A stretch of DNA of 64,000 nt from Burkholderia stabilis (lineage in GTDB: Bacteria; Pseudomonadota; Gammaproteobacteria; Burkholderiales; Burkholderiaceae). This document shows, piece after piece, positions 1 to 9,743 of this stretch. The notes below the pieces were generated by a model. The model saw nothing but the letters and a program-made list of their open reading frames with translations, was not told where the DNA came from and did no database searches. The first letter of the stretch is position 1, and each line of letters starts with the position of its first letter. Made by a program: the position numbers and the translations under genes. The stretch is from NCBI RefSeq assembly GCF_001742165.1, contig NZ_CP016442.1, positions 1,674,001-1,738,000 of the forward strand, written 5' to 3'.

Positions 1-211
1 CATCGCGGCGCTGCTCGCGAACGGCCAGGAACCGCCCGAGGCGGTCCGCGAGGCACAGGAGTACCTGTACCAGGCCGTGCGCGACGCGTTCCGGCCCGGG
101 ATGGGCGCGTACCTGCCCGACCGGTTCTTCTGGGCGCGCAGCAACGACGATGCGGATACCCCGCCGGCCGCGAAGGCCGACCCGGTGCCGCGGACATCGC
201 ACCGGCACTGA
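1..211 (+). CDS. thiD: C-terminal end of hydroxymethylpyrimidine/phosphomethylpyrimidine kinase (partial)
   Basis: The reading frame is open from base 2 to a TGA at 209-211 and encodes the last 69 residues of a protein that starts before the window. The pattern EAVREAQEYLYQAV followed by a short C-terminal tail resembles the last helix of ThiD, the ATP-dependent kinase that phosphorylates HMP and HMP-P for the pyrimidine half of thiamine. Only the tail is visible, so the active site cannot be checked and the assignment rests on resemblance. The gene runs into the shared terminator at 275-302 and converges on groEL. Confidence 0.6.
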   Translation, partial: IAALLANGQEPPEAVREAQEYLYQAVRDAFRPGMGAYLPDRFFWARSNDDADTPPAAKADPVPRTSHRH

Positions 212-274
212 AACGCGCGCGGCGGCCATGAACGCCGCCCCGCATGCGCACCGCATCCGGGCGCGCAAATAAAA

Positions 275-302
275 AAAGACCCGCATCGCTGCGGGTCTTT
301 TC
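275..302. terminator. Bidirectional Rho-independent terminator between thiD and groEL
   Basis: A 12-bp perfect stem (275-286 with 291-302, AAAAGACCCGCA / TGCGGGTCTTTT) closes a TCGC loop, with an A run on the left and a T-rich run on the right. It therefore has U-tracts in both directions and can end both the rightward thiD transcript and the leftward groES-groEL transcript. Confidence 0.9.
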
Positions 303-356
303 TTTTGGCTGGAACGCGCATCGCTGCGCGTTCCGGACACCATCGACCGAAGTCGA

Positions 357-2000
<1,644 letters not shown>

Positions 2001-2043
2001 CTAACTCCTTGAATTCTTGGGAATATGTACCGTCGGCGGACGC

Positions 2044-2337
2044 TTACTTAGCGTTGACCACGGCCATGATGTCTTCTTCGCGCATGACCAGCAGTTCCTG
2101 GCCGTCGACCTTCACGGTCTGACCTGCGTACTTGCCGAACAGGACGCGATCGCCGACCTTCACGTCGAGCGCGATCAGGGCGCCCTTGTCGTCGCGCTTG
2201 CCCGGGCCAACCGCGAGGATCTCGCCTTGGTCCGGCTTTTCAGCAGCAGCTTCGGGGATCACGATGCCCGAGGCGGTCTTGGTTTCCTGATCCAGGCGCT
2301 TGACGATCACGCGATCGTGCAAAGGACGAAGGTTCAT
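2044..2337 (-). CDS. groS: Co-chaperonin GroES (10 kDa, Hsp10)
   Basis: The 97-residue protein starts at [14 protein letters not shown]; an in-frame upstream ATG at 2391 would add 18 unrelated residues and is rejected, because an AGAGAGGAGTG ribosome-binding sequence precedes the 2337 ATG and the length then matches the family. It contains the mobile-loop region ([14 protein letters not shown]) that docks to GroEL. GroES caps the GroEL ring to form the folding chamber. It is the first gene of the groES-groEL operon, about 75 bp downstream of the CIRCE element. Confidence 0.98.
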   Translation of the reverse strand: MNLRPLHDRVIVKRLDQETKTASGIVIPEAAAEKPDQGEILAVGPGKRDDKGALIALDVKVGDRVLFGKYAGQTVKVDGQELLVMREEDIMAVVNAK

Positions 2338-2410
2338 ATTCACTCCTCTCTTGACTGAGATTGAAGAACGCTTAGGGAATCTGCCCGGCAAATCGCCCGG
2401 CAGAGAATTG

Positions 2411-2437
2411 TTAGCACTCTCGTGCAGCGAGTGCTAA
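2411..2437. promoter_or_regulatory. CIRCE operator (HrcA-binding site) of groES-groEL
   Basis: The sequence is TTAGCACTC, nine bases, then GAGTGCTAA, an exact match to the CIRCE inverted repeat recognised by the heat-shock repressor HrcA. Its right arm touches the -10 hexamer of the groES promoter, so a bound repressor would cover the transcription start. Confidence 0.96.
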
Positions 2438-2466
2438 TTATATGGACGGGTTTTGACAAATTCAAG
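2437..2466 (-). promoter_or_regulatory. groES-groEL promoter with overlapping sigma-70 and sigma-32-like elements
   Basis: On the minus strand a perfect TATAAT (2437-2442) lies 17 bp from TTGAAT (2460-2465). The same stretch reads CTTGAA, a spacer, then TCCATATA, which resembles the RpoH consensus (CTTGAA and CCAT-T). The sigma-70 call is strong from spacing and hexamers; the RpoH overlap is an inference. Confidence 0.8.
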
Positions 2467-2864
2467 AAGGGAAGCCAGATGAATTTTCGGGGCAGCGCAG
2501 CAGCGTAAAAACCACGCAAAAACAGCAAAAAACCCTTTCAAAACAAAACCCTGCGCATCACCACCCTGCCCGCCGGGCGGGCCCGGGCGGCCCGCGAATT
2601 TCATCCAGCCCCGTTTGGACACCGGGTAAGCACGGAGTTCCTGCGCCTGACGGCATTGCATAAAAATACTTGTGCAGGCGTCGACTCCGTCCGCCGCAAC
2701 GCGCCATTTCGCGCTCGCCGGACGACCCTTCGCGCCACCTTCCCGCGCCCCCCTCGGTCCGCATCGAATCATTCAATTTCATTTCACTGATATTTACGGT
2801 TTACCTCACTGCTAAACACGGGCCGAGCCTTATCCGTAAGGCCTCACATTACAATCAGTAATTT
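2443..2864. other. Non-coding region between the groES promoter and the iron operon
   Basis: The interval holds the divergent upstream regions of groES and of the iron operon. Apart from the groES promoter and the Fur site at its right edge, it contains a GC-rich palindromic patch near 2570-2600 and a more AT-rich stretch from 2770 to 2865. The short open frames on both strands have no recognisable protein and no convincing start. Confidence 0.5.
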
Positions 2865-2883
2865 AATGCGAATCATTCTCGTT
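2865..2883. promoter_or_regulatory. Putative Fur box upstream of the iron-uptake operon
   Basis: The 19-bp site centred on base 2874 has the core dyad GAATCATTC and reads on the reverse strand as GAGAATGATTCGCATT, the typical form of proteobacterial Fur boxes. It ends 5 bp before a good -35 element, so Fur with iron would be placed to block the promoter. The genes downstream are an iron transporter, which supports the call. Confidence 0.8.
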
Positions 2884-2887
2884 TACA

Positions 2888-2916
2888 TTGACTTTCCCAT
2901 TTGACACTCCTACGAT
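2888..2916 (+). promoter_or_regulatory. Putative sigma-70 promoter of the iron-uptake operon
   Basis: TTGACT (2888-2893), a 17-bp spacer and TACGAT (2911-2916) form a near-consensus promoter about 100 bp ahead of the porin gene and directly beside the Fur box. Confidence 0.6.
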
Positions 2917-3019
2917 GCGCCGCGTTGCGTTCCTCTTCATGCCCTGGCCAACGTGTGCCGAGCGTTCGGACGGCGACCGACAAGCAGGACTCCAAACCAA
3001 ATAGAACCAGGGATCAGAT

Positions 3020-4486
3020 ATGAAGGTTGCGTCGTTCAACGGAGACCGCATCCGCGCCCGGATGCGCCCTGCCGCCTGTGCGGCCATCGTCGCGTGCGCA
3101 TCGTTCGCAAGCGGCGCCGCGTTCGCCGCCACGCCGGTCGACGCGCAACCCGAAGCACCCGAGGCCGACCTCTCGATCCAGGCGAAGCCGACCGACATGT
3201 GGACCGGCATCTGGACACGCCAGAGCCTGCTCGGCGACATGGGCGGCATCCGCCCGTGGCTCGGCAAGTACGGCGCGACCCTGCAGATCACCGAAACCAG
3301 CGAATACCTCGCGAACCTGCGCGGCGGCCTGAACCGCGGCGGTGCATACGACGGGCTGACCACGGCCACGCTGACGGTCGATACGCAAAAGGCGATCGGC
3401 CTGCCCGGCGGCACGTTCAACGTCAGCGCGCTGCAGATCCACGGCACCAACCTGAGCGCGCGCAATCTCGGCACGCTCAACACCGCGAGCGGCATCGAGG
3501 CGCAGGACACGACGCGCCTCTGGGAGCTGTGGTACCAGCAATCGTTCCTCGACAAGCGCGTCGACGTGAAGATCGGCCAGCAGAGCCTGGACCAGGAATT
3601 CATGGTCAGCACGTATGCGAACACGTTCATCAACACGATGTTCGGCTGGCCCGCGCTGCCGTCGTACGACCTGCCGAACGGCGGCCCCGCGTACCCGCTC
3701 GCGGGCCTCGGCGTGCGCGTGCGCGCGCAGATCACGCCGAAGCTCACCGCGCTCGCGGGCGTGTTCGACGGCGATCCGCTCGGCAACGACCCGAACAACC
3801 TGAGCGGCACCAACTTCAACCTGCACAACGGCACGCTCTACATCGGCGAGCTGCAGTACGCGCTGAACCAGCCGTCCGACGGCGAAATGGATACCGGCCA
3901 CTCGAACGGGCTGCCGGGCACCTACAAGATCGGCGTCTGGTATCACAACGGCCGCTTCGCGGACCAGAACGTCGGCACCGACGGGCTGTCGCTCTCCGAT
4001 CCGGCATCGAACGGCAACGCGCAGCAGCACCACGGCGACTACAGCTTCTACGCGGTGGCCGACCAGATGATCTGGCGCCCGGACCCGACCGGCCCGCGCA
4101 GCCTCGGCGTGTTCGCGCGCGTGATGGGCGCGCCGGGCGACCGCAATCTCGTCAGCCTGTCGGCCAATGCCGGCATCGTGCTGAAGGCGCCGTTCGAAGG
4201 CCGCGACAACGACAGCGTCGGCCTCGCCGTCACGTACATCCAGGTCGGCAGCCACGTGAACGACCTCGACCAGAGCGCGCGGTCGTTCGCGACCGGCCCG
4301 TACGGCGTGCGCACCCGCGAGACGACGCTCGAGGCGACCTATCAGTACCAGGTCAACCCGTGGTGGGTGATCGCGGCCGACGCGCAGTACACGTTCAATG
4401 CCGGCGCCGGCCAGAACCCGAGCGACGCGACGCAGCCGCTGCGCAACACGTTCGTGCTCGGCGCACGTACGACCATCACGTTCTGA
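3020..4486 (+). CDS. OprB-type outer-membrane porin of the iron operon
   Basis: The 488-residue protein has a signal peptide ending near AAFA (residues about 22-36) and a C-terminal TTITF with the terminal phenylalanine that directs beta-barrels into the outer membrane. The body matches the carbohydrate-selective OprB porin family (the LLGDMGG..LGKYGATLQI start and repeated strands such as LWELWYQQSFLDKRVDVKIGQQ). Family members pass sugars and other small solutes. Here it is the first gene after a Fur box and is followed by a periplasmic peroxidase and a ferric ABC transporter, which suggests it admits an iron-bearing or iron-linked compound; that substrate is inferred. The ATG at 3020 follows a weak GGGATC ribosome-binding sequence. 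Confidence 0.88.
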   Translation: MKVASFNGDRIRARMRPAACAAIVACASFASGAAFAATPVDAQPEAPEADLSIQAKPTDMWTGIWTRQSLLGDMGGIRPWLGKYGATLQITETSEYLANLRGGLNRGGAYDGLTTATLTVDTQKAIGLPGGTFNVSALQIHGTNLSARNLGTLNTASGIEAQDTTRLWELWYQQSFLDKRVDVKIGQQSLDQEFMVSTYANTFINTMFGWPALPSYDLPNGGPAYPLAGLGVRVRAQITPKLTALAGVFDGDPLGNDPNNLSGTNFNLHNGTLYIGELQYALNQPSDGEMDTGHSNGLPGTYKIGVWYHNGRFADQNVGTDGLSLSDPASNGNAQQHHGDYSFYAVADQMIWRPDPTGPRSLGVFARVMGAPGDRNLVSLSANAGIVLKAPFEGRDNDSVGLAVTYIQVGSHVNDLDQSARSFATGPYGVRTRETTLEATYQYQVNPWWVIAADAQYTFNAGAGQNPSDATQPLRNTFVLGARTTITF

Positions 4487-4553
4487 CCGCCGCGCCCGCG
4501 CCACCCGTTTTTCGCGCGCCGCCACGGCGGCGCGTCCCCCAGGAGAGACCGAG

Positions 4554-5687
4554 ATGATTCAATCCGCCCCGCTTCGCCGCCTCGCGACGGGCGCACTGGC
4601 CGCCGCCGCGCTGACGGCCGCCGCCGGCGCGTTCGCCGAGCCGCAAGGCTTCCTCGAAACGCTGCATCGCCACACGCTGCTCGTCAACACGGTGCCCGAC
4701 AACGGCGACCAGAACCCGTACGCGATCGCGGTCGCGCCGGTGTCGGCCGGCACGATCCAGGCCGGCGACGTGCTCGTCGACAACTTCAACAATGCGGCGA
4801 ACCTGCAAGGCACCGGCAGCACGATCGTCAACTACCGCCCGTCGACCAAGCAGATGAGCCTGTTCGCGTCGATTCCGCGCGACCTGAAGGCATGCCCCGG
4901 CGGCGTCGGCCTGTCGACCGCGATGACGATGCTGAAGTCGGGCTGGGTGATCGTCGGCAGCACGCCGAGCAACGACGGCACGACGTCGACGAAGGGCGCC
5001 GGCTGCCTGATCGTGCTCGATCCGCAAGGCAAGATCGCTTCGACGTGGTCGAGCCCGAACATCAACGACCCGTGGGGCAACATGGCCGTGGTCGACCGCG
5101 GCGACAGCGCGACGCTGTTCGTCAGCATGGCCGGCTTCGGCGTCGGCGGCGCGGACGGCAATCCGCCCGTCTACAAGCAGGCCACCGTACTGCGCCTCGA
5201 CGTCGACGTGCCGGCCGGCAAGCCGCCCGTCATCAAGCAGGAAACCGTCGTCGCGAGCGGCCTCGGCGCGCAGGCCGACAAGGGCGTGTTCCTGGTCGGC
5301 CCGACGGGCCTCGCGCTGTCGGGCGACCAGAAGAAGCTGTACGTGTCGGACGCGATCGGCAACCGGATCGTCGAGATCGACGATCCGCTCACGCGCGACA
5401 CGAGCGCGGGCGTCGGCCGCCAGATCACGGCCGACGGCTTCCTGCGCCGCCCGCTCGCGCTCGCGACCGCGCCGAACGGCCACCTGCTCGCGACCAACGC
5501 GCTGAACGGCCAGGTCGTCGAGATCGACCCTGCCGCCGGCAAGCAGCTCTATGCGCGCTGGATCGACACCGACAAGGCGCAATCGCCGCCCGGCAACGGC
5601 GACCTGTTCGGGATCGCGATGACGCCCGAAGGCGACGGTTTCTATTACGTCCAGGACGACGTCAACACGCTGATGCTCGCGAAGTAA
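4554..5687 (+). CDS. Secreted beta-propeller (NHL/SMP-30-like) protein of the iron operon
   Basis: The 377-residue product has a clear Sec signal (hydrophobic Ala-rich stretch, cleavage near AFAEPQG). The mature part has repeated blade-like motifs (GDVLVDNFNN, KKLYVSDAIGNRIVEID, GHLLATNALNGQVVEIDPAAGKQLYARW) typical of NHL or SMP-30/gluconolactonase propellers. The start at 4554 follows a good AGGAGAG ribosome-binding sequence; a longer frame upstream would overlap the porin gene and has no signal peptide. It sits between the porin (67 bp) and the DyP peroxidase (12 bp), so it is co-transcribed. Its biochemical role is unknown; a periplasmic scaffold or ligand-binding partner of the peroxidase is possible. 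Confidence 0.8.
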   Translation: MIQSAPLRRLATGALAAAALTAAAGAFAEPQGFLETLHRHTLLVNTVPDNGDQNPYAIAVAPVSAGTIQAGDVLVDNFNNAANLQGTGSTIVNYRPSTKQMSLFASIPRDLKACPGGVGLSTAMTMLKSGWVIVGSTPSNDGTTSTKGAGCLIVLDPQGKIASTWSSPNINDPWGNMAVVDRGDSATLFVSMAGFGVGGADGNPPVYKQATVLRLDVDVPAGKPPVIKQETVVASGLGAQADKGVFLVGPTGLALSGDQKKLYVSDAIGNRIVEIDDPLTRDTSAGVGRQITADGFLRRPLALATAPNGHLLATNALNGQVVEIDPAAGKQLYARWIDTDKAQSPPGNGDLFGIAMTPEGDGFYYVQDDVNTLMLAK

Positions 5688-5699
5688 CGGAGCCGAATC

Positions 5700-7007
5700 A
5701 TGGCAGACGATCAAAACCCGCCGTCGCGCCCCGCGCGCCGCGGCTTCCTGAAAGCCGGTGGCGCGGCGGTGGCCGCGGGCCTCGCCGCGGGCACGATGCC
5801 GGCCGCGCGCGCGGCCGACACCGCCGCCCCGGCCGCGCCCGACGCGCACGCGCACGACGACGACCTCGAGCCGTTCTACGGCAAGCACCAGAGCGGCATC
5901 ACGACGCCGCAGCAGCGCAACGCGTATTTCGCGGCGCTCGACCTCTCGACCGACAAACGCGCCGACGTGATCGCGCTGCTGAAGACGTGGACCGACGCGG
6001 CCGCGCGCCTGACGCGCGGCGACACCGCGCAGCCGCTGCCGGCGACCGGCGGCGACGAAGCGGTGCCACCCGACTCGGGCGACGCGCTCGGTATCGGCGC
6101 GTCGCGACTGACGATCACGTTCGGCTTCGGGCCCGGCCTGTTCGCGGTCGCGGGCAAGGACCGCTACGGCCTCGCGAAGCAGCGCCCGGCCGCGCTCGTC
6201 GATCTGCCGCGCTTCAACGGCGACCAGCTGATTCCGGAAAAGACCGGCGGCGACCTGTTCATCCAGGCGTGCGCGAACGACGCGCAGGTCGCGTTCCATG
6301 CGGTGCGCCAGCTCGTACGCCTCGGCGGCAAGACCGTGCAGATGCGCTGGGGCCAGGCCGGCTTCACGTCCGGCAAGCCGGGCGAGACGCCGCGCAACCT
6401 GATGGGTTTCAAGGACGGCACGATGAACCCGTCGCGCGACGATCCGGCCACGATGAACGAATTCGTGTGGGCCGGCAGCGAAGGCCCGGCGTGGATGAAC
6501 GGCGGCACCTATACGGTCGTGCGCCGCATCCGCATCACGCTCGAACACTGGGACAACACCGAGCTCGGCTTCCAGGAGCAGGTGTTCGGCCGCAAGAAGT
6601 ACAGCGGCGCGCCGCTCGGCGGCAAGCAGGAATTCGAAGCGCTCGACCTCGACGCGGTCGACAAGGACGGCAATTCGGTGATCCCCGACAACGCGCACGC
6701 GCGTCTCGCCTCGCCGCAACTCAACAACGGCGCGCAGATCCTGCGCCGCGCGTATTCGTACAACGACAGCGCGAACTTCTACATCGAGCGCTGGCCGCCG
6801 TGGCGCCAGCAGACCGAGTACGACGCGGGGCTGATGTTCGTCGCGCACCAGCGCGATCCGCGCAAGGGTTTCATTCCGATCAACGAGAAGCTCGCGAAGC
6901 TGGACATCATGAACCAGTTCACCACGCACGTCGGCAGCGCGATCTTCGCGTGCCCGCCGGGCGCGCAACCTGGTTCGTACATCGGCGCCGCGCTGTTCGA
7001 AGCGTAA
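5700..7007 (+). CDS. Tat-exported DyP-type haem peroxidase (EfeB/deferrochelatase-like)
   Basis: The 435-residue protein begins with a twin-arginine signal (RRGFLKAGGAA, residues about 14-24) and has the DyP hallmark GFKDGT near residue 236, whose Asp is the catalytic acid of the family. A later His-rich region and the GFIPINEKLAKLDIMNQF block match the C-terminal half of EfeB-type enzymes. Family members fold in the cytoplasm with haem, cross by Tat and oxidise substrates with peroxide; EfeB has been proposed to take part in iron release or ferrous oxidation. In this operon it stands ahead of an FbpABC-type importer rather than EfeUO, so it may prepare ferric iron for the binding protein; this coupling is inferred. 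Confidence 0.93.
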   Translation: MADDQNPPSRPARRGFLKAGGAAVAAGLAAGTMPAARAADTAAPAAPDAHAHDDDLEPFYGKHQSGITTPQQRNAYFAALDLSTDKRADVIALLKTWTDAAARLTRGDTAQPLPATGGDEAVPPDSGDALGIGASRLTITFGFGPGLFAVAGKDRYGLAKQRPAALVDLPRFNGDQLIPEKTGGDLFIQACANDAQVAFHAVRQLVRLGGKTVQMRWGQAGFTSGKPGETPRNLMGFKDGTMNPSRDDPATMNEFVWAGSEGPAWMNGGTYTVVRRIRITLEHWDNTELGFQEQVFGRKKYSGAPLGGKQEFEALDLDAVDKDGNSVIPDNAHARLASPQLNNGAQILRRAYSYNDSANFYIERWPPWRQQTEYDAGLMFVAHQRDPRKGFIPINEKLAKLDIMNQFTTHVGSAIFACPPGAQPGSYIGAALFEA

Positions 7008-7079
7008 CGACGCAACGGCAAGCACCGCACCCAACGCCTCTTTTTTCCGGCCCGGCCGGATGCAACCCACGACGACGAC

Positions 7080-8114
7080 ATGAAGACCTCACCCGTTAGC
7101 CGCCCGCTGCGGCACCTGATCTCCGCGGCCGCCGCCGCACTCATGCTGACCGGCGCGCTGCACGCCGCGCGCGCGCATGCCGCGACGCTCACGCTGTACA
7201 ACGCGCAGCACGAACAGGTCGTCAACCAGCTCGTCAAGGACTTCGAAGCGCAAAGCGGCATCACCGTGAAGGTGCGCTCGGGCGAAGGCCCGGCGCTCGC
7301 CGCGCAGCTCGTCGCGGAAGGCGATCGCACGCCGGCCGACGTGTACTTCACCGAGAATTCGCCCGAGCTCGTGCTGCTCGACCGCAAGGGCCTGCTCGCG
7401 AAGACCGACGGCGCCGCGCTGCAGGCGGTGCCCGCGCGCTTCAACCCGGCCGACGGCAACTGGGTCGGCGTGCTCGCGCGCGAGAACGTGCTCGTCTACA
7501 ACACGGCGAAGCTGCAGCCGCAGCAACTGCCCGCGTCGCTGCTCGATCTCGCGAAGCCGGAATGGAAAGGCAAGGTCGGTGTCGCGCCGAGCGATGCCGA
7601 CTTCCTGCCGCTCGTGAGCGCGGTGCTCGCGCTGCACGGCGAAGCCGCGACGCTGCAATGGCTGAAGGGCCTGAAGACCAACGCGCAGATCTTCGACGAC
7701 GACGAAGGCGTGACGGCGGCCGTCAATCGCGGCGGCGTGCTGACCGGCATCATCAACAACTACTACTGGGACCGCCTGCACGCCGAGCTCGGCGACAAGT
7801 CGACGAAGAGCGCGATCCACCATTTCGGCAATCACGACGTCGGCGCAGCCGTCAACGTGTCCGGCGCCGCGGTGCTGAAGGCGTCGAAGCACCAGGCCGA
7901 CGCGCAGAAGTTCGTCGCGTATCTCGTCAGCGAGCGCGCGCAGAAGCTGATGGCGGGCGGCCACATCAGCTTCGAGTACCCGCTGCATCCGGGCGTCGCA
8001 CCCGACCCGATCCTGAAGCCGTTCAACGAACTGAGCCCGCCGGCGCTGACGTTCGAACAGCTCGGCGACGATAGCCAGGCCGGCAAGCTGCTGCGCCAGG
8101 CCGGCCTGCTCTGA
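7080..8114 (+). CDS. Periplasmic ferric-iron binding protein (FbpA/FutA-type) of an ABC transporter
   Basis: The 344-residue product has a Sec signal ending near HAAT and then the LTLYNAQHEQVVNQLVKDFEAQSGITVKVRSGEG start of class-2 iron-binding proteins. A paired-tyrosine region (INNYYWDRL, near residue 226) corresponds to the tyrosines that bind Fe(III) in FbpA/FutA. It captures ferric iron in the periplasm and passes it to the permease, whose gene begins 2 bp after this one ends. It lies 72 bp after the DyP gene in the same direction. Other cargo, such as thiamine or phosphonates, is less likely given the YY motif and Fur box. Confidence 0.9.
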   Translation: MKTSPVSRPLRHLISAAAAALMLTGALHAARAHAATLTLYNAQHEQVVNQLVKDFEAQSGITVKVRSGEGPALAAQLVAEGDRTPADVYFTENSPELVLLDRKGLLAKTDGAALQAVPARFNPADGNWVGVLARENVLVYNTAKLQPQQLPASLLDLAKPEWKGKVGVAPSDADFLPLVSAVLALHGEAATLQWLKGLKTNAQIFDDDEGVTAAVNRGGVLTGIINNYYWDRLHAELGDKSTKSAIHHFGNHDVGAAVNVSGAAVLKASKHQADAQKFVAYLVSERAQKLMAGGHISFEYPLHPGVAPDPILKPFNELSPPALTFEQLGDDSQAGKLLRQAGLL

Positions 8115-8116
8115 GC

Positions 8117-9715
8117 ATGAGCGACGCCGTGTCCCGCACGGCGCGCGCCGCACGCGACGGCAAGCGCACCGCGACGCGGCGGCGCCCGTCGCGCGCGCTC
8201 GTCGCCGCGGCCGCGTGCGGGCCGCTCGCGATCCTGCTGCCGCTCGGCTTCACGCTGTATCGCGCGGCGACCTTCGGCTTCGACGACGCGATCGAGCTGC
8301 TGTGGCGGCCGCTCGTCGGCGAACTGCTCGTCAACACGCTGTCGATCACGCTCGCCGCCACCGTCGCGTGCGCGCTGCTCGGCACTGCGCTCGCGTGGTT
8401 CATCGAGCGCACGGACCTGCCCGCCCGGCCGCTGTGGACCGCGCTCGCCGCGGCGCCGCTCGCGGTGCCGCCGTTCATCACGAGCTACGCGTGGGTGTCG
8501 CTGAGCCTCGACCTGCAGGATTTCCTCGGCGCGCTGATCGTGCTGACCTCCGCGTACTTTCCGCTCGTCTACCTGCCGGTGGCCGCCGCGTTGCGCGAGC
8601 TCGACCCCGCGCTCGAAGAAAGCGCGCGCACGCTCGGCTGCTCGCCGTGGCATACGTTCTTTCGCGTCGTGCTGCCGCAACTGCGCCCCGCGCTGTGCGG
8701 CGGGATGCTGCTCGTCGCGCTCGGCGTGCTGTCCGAGTTCGGCGCGTTCCAGTTGCTGCGATTTCGCACGTTCACGACCGAGATCTACGCGGAATACCGC
8801 ACCGCGTTCGACGGCGGCGGCGCATCGCTGCTCGGTTGCGTGCTGATCGCGCTGTGCCTGCTGTGCCTCGCGATCGAGGCGCGCGCGCGCGGCCATGCAC
8901 GTTACGGTCATACGCATCGCGCGGCGCGCCGCGTCGCGATGCGCTACCCGCTCGGACGCTGGCGCCTCCCCGCCGCCGCGGCATTCGCCGCGCTCGCGGC
9001 CGCGACGCTCGGCGTGCCGCTCGGGATGATCGGCTACTGGCTCACGCAACAGGGCGCGGCCGCCGTCACGCCGGCCGACGTATCGCCCGAGCTGCTGTGG
9101 CAGACCGCGCTCGCATCGAGCGGCTACGGTCTCGTCGCCGCGGCCGTCACGACGCTGCTCGCGCTGCCGCTCGCGTTCCTGCTGGTCCGATATCCGGGCC
9201 GCGTCGCAACGCTGCTCGAACGCACGGCGATGACCGTGCAGGGCGTGCCGGGCATCGTCGTCGCACTCGCAATCGTGTCGCTCACGGTGCGGCTGCTGCA
9301 GCCGCTCTACCAGAGCGCACCGGCGCTGGTCGGCGCGTACGCGATCCTGTTCCTGCCGCTCGCGGTCGTCAGCGTGCGCGCCGCGCTGTCGCACGTGCAG
9401 GTCCGGCTCGAGGAAACCGCGCGCTCGCTCGGCCTCGGCTGGCGCGCGACGCTCACGCGCGTGGTGCTGCCGCTCGCGGCGCCCGGCCTCGGCGCGGCCG
9501 CGACGATGGTGTTCATCTCGGTCGTGACGGAACTCAACGCGACGCTGCTGCTGTCGCCGATCGGCACCCGCACGCTCGCGACGCAGGTGTGGAGCGATAC
9601 GGCGACGCTCGCGTTCGCGGCCGCGGCGCCGTATGCGGCGCTCCTCGTCGCGCTGTCGCTGGGCGCGTCGGGCCTGCTGTTCCTGCTGCTCGGCCGCGCG
9701 TCGGTGCGCGACTGA
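8117..9715 (+). CDS. Ferric-iron ABC transporter permease, fused two-domain type (FbpB-like)
   Basis: The 532-residue membrane protein contains two binding-protein-dependent permease domains in tandem. Each carries the EAA loop that contacts the ATPase: EESARTLGCSPWHTFFRVVLP near residue 169 and EETARSLGLGWRATLTRVVLP near residue 434. The doubled architecture with about twelve membrane segments is typical of FbpB/SfuB iron permeases, where one chain supplies both halves of the channel. The basic, Ala-rich N-terminal 30 residues precede the first helix. It follows the binding-protein gene by 2 bp, suggesting translational coupling. Confidence 0.93.
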   Translation: MSDAVSRTARAARDGKRTATRRRPSRALVAAAACGPLAILLPLGFTLYRAATFGFDDAIELLWRPLVGELLVNTLSITLAATVACALLGTALAWFIERTDLPARPLWTALAAAPLAVPPFITSYAWVSLSLDLQDFLGALIVLTSAYFPLVYLPVAAALRELDPALEESARTLGCSPWHTFFRVVLPQLRPALCGGMLLVALGVLSEFGAFQLLRFRTFTTEIYAEYRTAFDGGGASLLGCVLIALCLLCLAIEARARGHARYGHTHRAARRVAMRYPLGRWRLPAAAAFAALAAATLGVPLGMIGYWLTQQGAAAVTPADVSPELLWQTALASSGYGLVAAAVTTLLALPLAFLLVRYPGRVATLLERTAMTVQGVPGIVVALAIVSLTVRLLQPLYQSAPALVGAYAILFLPLAVVSVRAALSHVQVRLEETARSLGLGWRATLTRVVLPLAAPGLGAAATMVFISVVTELNATLLLSPIGTRTLATQVWSDTATLAFAAAAPYAALLVALSLGASGLLFLLLGRASVRD

Positions 9716-9743
9716 GCGCCGCCCCTTTTCCCCGGAACCGCTC

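Noticed and set aside
2434..2782. Short minus-strand frames upstream of groES
   Set aside because: They overlap the CIRCE/promoter region and the GC-rich palindromic patch, and have no recognisable protein.
4476..7070. An 864-residue open frame on the minus strand
   Set aside because: It mirrors the propeller and DyP genes and shows only compositional artefacts of high GC; both plus-strand genes have clear families.
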